A DNA stretch of 19,487 nt, from positions 1 to 19,487 of the forward strand of contig JAZRIX010000009.1 in assembly GCA_045645485.1 (NCBI GenBank), given 5' to 3'. The position numbers and the translations under genes were made by a program. Under the pieces are notes generated by a model. The model was given only the letters and a program-made list of their open reading frames with translations. It had not been told where the DNA came from and did no database searches. This DNA comes from SIG440 sp045645485. GTDB lineage: Bacteria > Bacillota > Clostridia > Monoglobales > Monoglobaceae. Positions within the stretch are counted from its first letter, which is position 1. Each line of letters starts with the position of its first letter. Shown here piece after piece: positions 15,245-19,487 of the stretch.

Positions 15245-16060
15245 ATGATGATGTCAGAATACGAAATCAAAAAACAGATTTGCGACATTGGAAAAAGAAT
15301 TTACGACAGAAGAATGGTTGCAGCAAATGACGGTAATATTTCCGTTAAGATTTCTGATAACGAATTCCTCTGCACACCTACAGGTGTTAGTAAGGGTTTT
15401 ATGACACCCGAATATATCTGTAAGGTTGATGCTGAAGGTAACGTTATTCAGGCAAACAAAGGCTTCAAGCCTTCTTCTGAAATCAAGATGCATATGAGAG
15501 TTTATCAGAAGCGTCCTGATGTTAAAGCGGTTGTTCATGCTCACCCCATTTATGCAACAAGCTATGCTATTGCAGGTAAAGCTTTGACACAGCCTATTAT
15601 GCCCGAAGCAGTTATTGCTCTCGGTTGTGTTCCCCTTGCAAAGTACGGAACACCTTCAACAATGGAAATTCCCGATGCAGTGGAAGAATACCTTCCCTAC
15701 TTCGATGCAGTTCTTCTTGAGAACCACGGTGCTCTTGCGTATTCAGATTCACTTCTTGCGGCTTATCACAAGATGGAATCACTTGAATTCTATGCGGAAC
15801 TTCTGTATCTCTCAACACAGATAGGTACACCTCAGGAATTCTCAAAGGAACAGATTGAAAGACTTTATGAAATCAGAAGACAGATGGGTCTGCCCGGAAA
15901 GCATCCTGCAAACCTTTGTCCCAATGCAAAAGCAGGTAAGGCAAGCTGTCACGGTTCATGCGGCGGCAACTGCACTTGTGGGGGTCATGATGCAGCAGGC
16001 GAAGACGCTGAGCTTATTGCAATGATTACAAAGAAGGTTATGGATCAGCTCAACAAATAA
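15245..16060 (+). CDS. fucA: Class II aldolase, L-fuculose-phosphate aldolase type, with Cys-rich linker and C-terminal encapsulation helix
   Basis: Predicted zinc aldolase splitting L-fuculose-1-phosphate (or rhamnulose-1-phosphate) into DHAP and L-lactaldehyde, feeding the microcompartment. The aldolase domain (about 1-218) has AANDGNISVK, TPTGVSKG, catalytic Glu79 (KPSSEIKMH), zinc ligands His98/His100 (VVHAHP) and His161 (LENHGALA). Free FucA is about 215 residues; this protein is 271. The extra tail is a Cys/His-rich linker (225-248: Cys225, 235, 239, 243, 245; His236, 248; core CHGSCGGNCTCGGH), then an amphipathic helix DAELIAMITKKVMDQLNK (254-271) of the kind that targets cargo to shells. 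Three consecutive ATG codons (15245, 15248, 15251) follow AAAAGGAG (15227-15234); which is used is uncertain. Confidence 0.9.
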   Translation: MMMSEYEIKKQICDIGKRIYDRRMVAANDGNISVKISDNEFLCTPTGVSKGFMTPEYICKVDAEGNVIQANKGFKPSSEIKMHMRVYQKRPDVKAVVHAHPIYATSYAIAGKALTQPIMPEAVIALGCVPLAKYGTPSTMEIPDAVEEYLPYFDAVLLENHGALAYSDSLLAAYHKMESLEFYAELLYLSTQIGTPQEFSKEQIERLYEIRRQMGLPGKHPANLCPNAKAGKASCHGSCGGNCTCGGHDAAGEDAELIAMITKKVMDQLNK

Positions 16061-16077
16061 AGCGGGAGGTGTCATTT

Positions 16078-16569
16078 ATGAATGACGAAAAGCTTACTCG
16101 TATTGTAGAAGCTGTAACAAAGCAGCTTTCCGATTCAAAGGGCGAAGAAAAAACCTTTGGCCTTAAGCAGGCACGAAAGCTTATTGCTATGGTGGAAGCC
16201 AAGGCAAAGACAATGGGTCTCAACATTGTTGCGGCAGTTTCAAATGAAGCTGGTCGTCCCATTGCAATAGAATGTATGGATAATTCATACATTGCAAGCT
16301 TTGATGTTGCTCTAAACAAGGCATATACGGTGGTTGCGCTCAAAATGTCCACAAAGAAGCTGAGTACTCTTGCAAAGCCTGATGGCTCGCTCTACGGTAT
16401 TCAGTTCACAAACGGCGGACAGATTGTGATTTTCGGCGGCGGCGATCCGTTGATTTATCACGGGAAAATTGTTGGCGGTCTTGGTGTCAGCGGCGGTACG
16501 GAAGAACAGGATACTGCACTTTCGGCTTACGGTGCATCAATTCTGGACGAAATTATGAATGAAAACTAA
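16078..16569 (+). CDS. GlcG/HbpS family protein (PduO C-terminal-like), probable microcompartment cargo
   Basis: A 163-residue protein of the GlcG/HbpS/PduO-C domain family, a fold that in some members binds haem or corrin; the function in glycyl radical microcompartments is unsettled. The domain begins near residue 24 (TFGLKQARKLIAMVEAKAK) and includes AAVSNEAGRP, SFDVALNKAYTV and the C-terminal GGGDPLIYHGKIVGGLGVSG, all typical. The first 20 residues (MNDEKLTRIVEAVTKQLSDS) form a predicted amphipathic helix with a short linker, like the aldolase tail and the alcohol dehydrogenase N-terminus, suggesting it is packaged. The ATG at 16078 follows GGGAGG (16064-16069) at 8 nt; the GTG at 16069 overlaps that site and is rejected. 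It is 17 bp after the aldolase. Confidence 0.87.
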   Translation: MNDEKLTRIVEAVTKQLSDSKGEEKTFGLKQARKLIAMVEAKAKTMGLNIVAAVSNEAGRPIAIECMDNSYIASFDVALNKAYTVVALKMSTKKLSTLAKPDGSLYGIQFTNGGQIVIFGGGDPLIYHGKIVGGLGVSGGTEEQDTALSAYGASILDEIMNEN

Positions 16570-16602
16570 GTAATTAAATCTTTAGAAAGGAGATTACATA
16601 AA

Positions 16603-17799
16603 ATGAACAATATGGAAATTGAACAAATTGTTAAACAGGTTCTTGCAGGTATGCAGGGAACAGATGCTCCCAAGGCTTCAAAGGCTGCGGGCGAAGTTCC
16701 TTCAAAGTGCCGTGCAGCTGTTCTCACCGACATCGAGAAGATTGAACTCAAAGAGTTCCCTATTCCCGAGATTGGCGATGATGATATGCTGGTTAAGGTT
16801 GAAGGTTGTGGTATCTGCGGAACAGATGCTCATGAATTTAAACGCGATCCCTTTGGTCTTATCCCTGTTGTTCTCGGTCACGAGGGTACAGGCGAAATCG
16901 TAAAGATGGGTAAGAATGTAAAGAAGGACAGCGCAGGCAAACCCCTTAAGATTGGTGACAAGGTTGTTACTTGTGTTATTCTCAAGGACGATCCCGAAAT
17001 CACTATGTTTGACCTGAACAAGCAGAACGTTGGAGGTGCAGACGTTTATGGTCTGGTTCCTGATGATGATATTCATCTCAACGGCTGGTTTGCTGATTAT
17101 ATGGTTATCAGAGGAGGTTCAACTGTATTTAATGTGTCAGACCTTGACCTTGATTCAAGAATACTCATCGAACCTTGCGCAGTTCTTATTCATGCTGTAG
17201 AACGTGCAAAGACAACAGGCATCCTGAGATTCAACAGCCGTGTGGTTGTTCAGGGTTGCGGACCTATCGGTCTTATCTGTATTGCAGTTCTCAGAACAAT
17301 GGGTGTCGAACACATCACTGCAGTTGACGGCGAACAGAAAAGACTTGACTTTGCAAAGAGAATGGGTGCAGACCAGACTGTTAACTTCAAAGACCACAAG
17401 GGCATTGAAGAACTTGCAGGTGCAGTTAAGGACAGCTTTGGCGGTCACCTTGCAGACTTTGCATTCCAGTGCACAGGTTCACCTGTTGCACACAGCAATA
17501 TCTACAAGTTTATCAGAAGCGGCGGCGGTCTTTGCGAGCTTGGCTTCTTCATCAACGGTGGAGACGCTGCAATCAACCCCCACTTCGACCTTTGCTCAAA
17601 GGAAATTACACTTGTTGGTTCATGGGTTTACACACTCCGTGACTACGCAACAACTTTCGACTTCCTTAAGAGAGCAATCGCAATCGGTCTTCCTATCAAG
17701 GAACTCATCACACACAAGTTCCCCATGGAACAGATTAATGAGGCTTTTGTTACCAACGTAAAGATGGAAGGTCTCAAGATTGCAGTTATTAATGAATAA
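16603..17799 (+). CDS. Zinc-dependent alcohol dehydrogenase (MDR family) with N-terminal encapsulation helix
   Basis: Likely reduces lactaldehyde to 1,2-propanediol and/or propionaldehyde to propanol, recycling NADH inside the compartment. It is 398 residues. Residues 1-18 (MNNMEIEQIVKQVLAGMQ) form an amphipathic helix, followed by an Ala/Lys/Pro linker (19-35), a classic encapsulation peptide. The catalytic domain shows CGICGTD (Cys72), GHEG (His93, Glu94) and EPCAV (Glu190). The Rossmann nucleotide motif is GCGPIG (218-223). The four-cysteine structural zinc lobe of many alcohol dehydrogenases is absent: the corresponding region (120-170) has one cysteine. The ATG follows AAAGGAG (16586-16592). 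It lies between the GlcG-like protein and the shell genes. Direction and substrate in vivo are inferred from the pathway. Confidence 0.9.
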   Translation: MNNMEIEQIVKQVLAGMQGTDAPKASKAAGEVPSKCRAAVLTDIEKIELKEFPIPEIGDDDMLVKVEGCGICGTDAHEFKRDPFGLIPVVLGHEGTGEIVKMGKNVKKDSAGKPLKIGDKVVTCVILKDDPEITMFDLNKQNVGGADVYGLVPDDDIHLNGWFADYMVIRGGSTVFNVSDLDLDSRILIEPCAVLIHAVERAKTTGILRFNSRVVVQGCGPIGLICIAVLRTMGVEHITAVDGEQKRLDFAKRMGADQTVNFKDHKGIEELAGAVKDSFGGHLADFAFQCTGSPVAHSNIYKFIRSGGGLCELGFFINGGDAAINPHFDLCSKEITLVGSWVYTLRDYATTFDFLKRAIAIGLPIKELITHKFPMEQINEAFVTNVKMEGLKIAVINE

Positions 17800-17839
17800 T
17801 AATTAACAACATATATAAAATTTTAGGAGGAAATTTAAA

Positions 17840-18115
17840 ATGGCACAGGAAGCATTAGGTATGATCGAAACAAGAGGTCTCGTTGCAGCAATTGAAGCAG
17901 CAGACGCAATGGTAAAGGCAGCAGAAGTTACTCTCATCGGCACAGAAAAGATCGGTTCAGGTCTTGTTAGTGTTATGGTTCGCGGTGATGTTGGTGCAGT
18001 TAAGGCAGCAGTTGAAGCAGGCGGCACAATGGCAGCTCGTCTTGGTGAACTGGTAGCTACACACGTAATTCCCAGACCTCACAACGATGTTGAGAAGATT
18101 CTTCCCAAGTTCTAA
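17840..18115 (+). CDS. Hexameric microcompartment shell protein (BMC-H, PduA/EutM type), copy 1
   Basis: The main tile of the microcompartment shell. Its 91 residues are a single BMC domain beginning MAQEALGMIETRGLVAAIEA, the canonical opening, with pore loop EKIGSGLVS (36-44), VRGDVGAVKAAVEAG and a C-terminal HVIPRPHNDVEKIL typical of PduA/EutM. A strong site AGGAGG (17825-17830) lies 9 nt before the ATG, consistent with high output. It is about 87% identical to the following gene (79 of 91 aligned residues), with long identical DNA stretches, indicating a recent duplication or gene conversion. It lacks any extension. Confidence 0.96.
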   Translation: MAQEALGMIETRGLVAAIEAADAMVKAAEVTLIGTEKIGSGLVSVMVRGDVGAVKAAVEAGGTMAARLGELVATHVIPRPHNDVEKILPKF

Positions 18116-18132
18116 GAAAAGAGTGGTAATTT

Positions 18133-18537
18133 ATGGCTGAAAATAAAACTACCGCAAAAACAAAAACTGCCGTAATCGGCAACACAGAAAATTTGAAAAA
18201 GAATGCTGCTCCGGCAAAAGCTGAGGCAGTTGTAGAGAAAAAAAAGGAGGTAAAAACAATGGCACAGGAAGCATTGGGTATGGTAGAAACAAGAGGTCTC
18301 GTTGCAGCAATCGAAGCAGCAGACGCTATGCTTAAGGCTGCTAACGTAACACTCGTTGGCACAGAAAAGATCGGTTCAGGTCTTGTTAGTGTTATGGTTC
18401 GTGGTGATGTTGGTGCTGTTAAGGCTGCTGTTGAAGCAGGCGGACAGAACGCTCAGAAGCTTGGCGAAATCATCGCTACACACGTTATTCCCAGACCTCA
18501 CAATGATGTTGAGAAGATTTTGCCCGCTCTCAAATAA
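18133..18537 (+). CDS. Hexameric shell protein (BMC-H), copy 2, with N-terminal extension and internal start
   Basis: In the long form (134 residues), residues 1-42 are a Lys/Ala/Thr-rich low-complexity extension (MAENKTTAKTKTAVIGNTEN at the start; KKEVKT at the end), followed from Met43 by a complete BMC-H domain nearly identical to copy 1, with the same pore loop EKIGSGLVS. The long start at 18133 has only a poor ribosome binding sequence (GAGTGG). The internal ATG at 18259 (Met43) has AAGGAGG 8 nt upstream, so most product is probably the 92-residue short form. The extension could reach into the lumen or bind cargo, as proposed for PduB versus PduB' of the propanediol compartment; that is analogy, since PduB is a different shell type. 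The two copies differ mainly at residues 63-72 of the domain. Confidence 0.88.
   Translation: MAENKTTAKTKTAVIGNTENLKKNAAPAKAEAVVEKKKEVKTMAQEALGMVETRGLVAAIEAADAMLKAANVTLVGTEKIGSGLVSVMVRGDVGAVKAAVEAGGQNAQKLGEIIATHVIPRPHNDVEKILPALK
18244..18261 (+). promoter_or_regulatory. Strong internal ribosome binding site and start codon in shell copy 2
   Basis: AAGGAGG (18244-18250), an 8-nt spacer and ATG (18259-18261), in frame with the upstream start and exactly where copy 1 begins its protein. The bases code for KKEVKT in the long form, so the extension's end doubles as a ribosome binding site. It predicts a short isoform of 92 residues. Confidence 0.8.
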
Positions 18538-18563
18538 GTTAAATCGGGTATATAGCAGAATTT

Positions 18564-18584
18564 GGGGCAGGTTTGCCCTGCCCC
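18564..18584 (+). terminator. GC-rich hairpin between shell genes and eutN (partial terminator)
   Basis: GGGGCAGG (18564-18571) and CCTGCCCC (18577-18584) form a perfect 8-bp GC-rich stem with a TTTGC loop, followed by TTATTT. The T tract is imperfect, and eutN starts 33 bp on without a visible promoter. It is therefore best read as an attenuator or 3'-end stabiliser that makes shell hexamers more abundant than the pentamer. Confidence 0.6.
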
Positions 18585-18616
18585 TTATTTGCTAATCTTT
18601 GAAAGGAAGAACAAAT

Positions 18617-18883
18617 ATGATTATCGGAAAAGTAATCGGCAGCGTTGTTTCAACACGCAAAAATGAAAATCTGGTTGGCAACAAGTTTATGATTGTTGAA
18701 CCGGTTGAAAAAATGGCTGCAAAGAATTCACAGCTTGTTGCAATCGATAATATTGGCGCAGGTATTGGCGAATATGTTTTGGTTGCATTAGGTAGTGCGG
18801 CACGTATCGGATGTGGTATGCCCGATTCCCCTATTGATGCTGCTATCGTTGGTATTATTGATGATATCGGAAGGCTGGGATAA
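18617..18883 (+). CDS. eutN: Microcompartment pentameric vertex protein (EutN/CcmL)
   Basis: Pentamers cap the vertices of the polyhedral shell. Its 88 residues are the standard length. It begins MIIGKVIGSVVSTRKNENLVG, the family opening, and shows KFMIVEPV, QLVAIDNIGAGIGEYVLVALGSAAR and a C-terminal PIDAAIVGIIDDI. The ATG at 18617 follows AAAGGAAG (18602-18609) at 7 nt; an upstream in-frame TTG at 18599 lies before that site and is rejected. It is 6 bp before the next gene. Low stoichiometry relative to hexamers is expected, and the hairpin just upstream may contribute. Confidence 0.95.
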   Translation: MIIGKVIGSVVSTRKNENLVGNKFMIVEPVEKMAAKNSQLVAIDNIGAGIGEYVLVALGSAARIGCGMPDSPIDAAIVGIIDDIGRLG

Positions 18884-18889
18884 CAGGTT

Positions 18890-19487
18890 ATGGATATTGC
18901 GTCTTTAAGCAAAATTTTGAGAGATAATGGTATTGTGGGAGCCGGCGGCGCGGGCTTTCCTACCTATGGAAAACTTTCCGACAAGGCTGATACCATTATC
19001 CTCAATTGCGCGGAGTGTGAGCCTTTGTTAAAGCTTCACAGACAGCTTTTAAAGGCACATGTGCGCGAAGTATTGAAAGCTTTTGCTTTGATCGCTGAGA
19101 TCGTTGGAGCAGAAGAAGCCATTATTGGCATTAAAGAAGAATATGAAAGCACCATAGAAGCTCTGGAGGAGTATATCGGAGAGTATCCTATGATGCGTAT
19201 ACATAAATTGCCGGGAGCATATCCCATGGGCGATGAGGTTGTCCTGATCTACGAGGCCACCGGCAGGGTGGTTCGTCCGGGCGGCCTGCCCATCGAGTGC
19301 GGCGTGGCTGTTTTTAACGTGGAGACCGTGCACAATGTTTACCGTGCAGTTTGGGAAAACAAGCCTGTCACAGAAAAATATGTGACCGTAGTAGGCGAGG
19401 TAGAACAGCCCATTACCGTGCGGGTGCCCATTGGTACCAGAATCCGTGATGTGGTAGCTATGGCCGGCAACATCACTACAAAGAAGC
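18890..19487 (+). CDS. pduS: PduS/RnfC-type electron-transfer flavoprotein, C-terminus beyond window
   Basis: The first 199 residues of an RnfC-like protein; in propanediol compartments PduS (about 450 residues) is a flavin and Fe-S protein that moves electrons, and here it may supply or drain reducing power at the shell. It begins MDIASLSKILRDNGIVGAGG, and the glycine-rich GAGGAGFPT (about residues 17-25) and LNCAECEPLL (43-52) are family hallmarks of the RnfC N-terminal nucleotide/flavin domain. Next come PGAYPMGDE, GGLPIECGVAVFNVETV and a SLBB-like start (ITVRVPIGTRIRDVVAMAG). The ATG at 18890 is 6 bp past eutN with a weak site (GGCTGGGA). The Fe-S cysteine motifs would be downstream. GC rises from about 44% (before 19220) to about 55% (after). 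Confidence 0.88.
   Translation, partial: MDIASLSKILRDNGIVGAGGAGFPTYGKLSDKADTIILNCAECEPLLKLHRQLLKAHVREVLKAFALIAEIVGAEEAIIGIKEEYESTIEALEEYIGEYPMMRIHKLPGAYPMGDEVVLIYEATGRVVRPGGLPIECGVAVFNVETVHNVYRAVWENKPVTEKYVTVVGEVEQPITVRVPIGTRIRDVVAMAGNITTKK

Noticed and set aside
17840..18537. Long near-identical direct repeat that could be read as an assembly duplication
   Set aside because: The copies differ at 12 residues and have different upstream regions, so they are genuine paralogues.

Overview
The window looks like chromosome from an anaerobic, low-to-mid GC Clostridia-type Firmicute, probably a gut Oscillospiraceae/Lachnospiraceae relative. The signs are strong AGGAGG-type ribosome binding sites, sigma-A promoters with 17-bp spacers, a nifS/nifU/mnmA cluster, a PcrA-type helicase, and a glycyl-radical-enzyme bacterial microcompartment (BMC). 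All genes after position 1200 run on the + strand. There are no tRNA or rRNA genes, CRISPR arrays or insertion sequences.

Region 1 (1-2385): a partial nagA (N-acetylglucosamine-6-phosphate deacetylase, minus strand) diverges from a ferredoxin-tailed aldo/keto reductase. The short intergenic region has back-to-back promoters and an 11-bp direct repeat spaced two helical turns apart, a plausible operator.

Region 2 (2540-8961): a housekeeping cluster of rnhA, nifS-type cysteine desulfurase, nifU/iscU-type scaffold, mnmA (tRNA 2-thiouridylase), pcrA helicase and a SAM methyltransferase. The desulfurase feeds sulfur to both the Fe-S scaffold and MnmA.

Region 3 (8958-10479): a strong promoter precedes about 300 nt of apparently highly structured RNA, then a cold-shock protein, a clear terminator and hslO (Hsp33). 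The leader contains several long nested helices and mutually exclusive pairings, and it is one of the two most interesting items here. A gene-poor stretch (10480-10801) holds a dispersed-repeat fragment, a long inverted repeat and the promoter of the next operon.

Region 4 (10802-19487, continuing off the end): a BMC locus built around a B12-independent (glycyl radical) diol dehydratase and its activase. It also carries an EutS/PduU-type shell protein, an EutP/PduV-type GTPase, a fuculose-phosphate-type class II aldolase, a GlcG/HbpS (PduO C-terminal-like) protein, a zinc alcohol dehydrogenase, two nearly identical hexameric shell proteins, an EutN/CcmL pentamer and the start of a PduS/RnfC-type electron-transfer protein. 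This gene content fits the fucose/rhamnose type of glycyl radical microcompartment (GRM5-like): aldolase yields lactaldehyde, which becomes 1,2-propanediol, then propionaldehyde, inside a shell. The aldehyde dehydrogenase and phosphotransacylase expected for the pathway are not in the window and presumably lie downstream. Notable features are a second shell gene with an in-frame internal start behind a very strong ribosome binding site (two predicted isoforms, as in PduB/PduB'), an activase lacking the usual ferredoxin insert, and a Cys/His-rich linker in the aldolase before its putative encapsulation helix.
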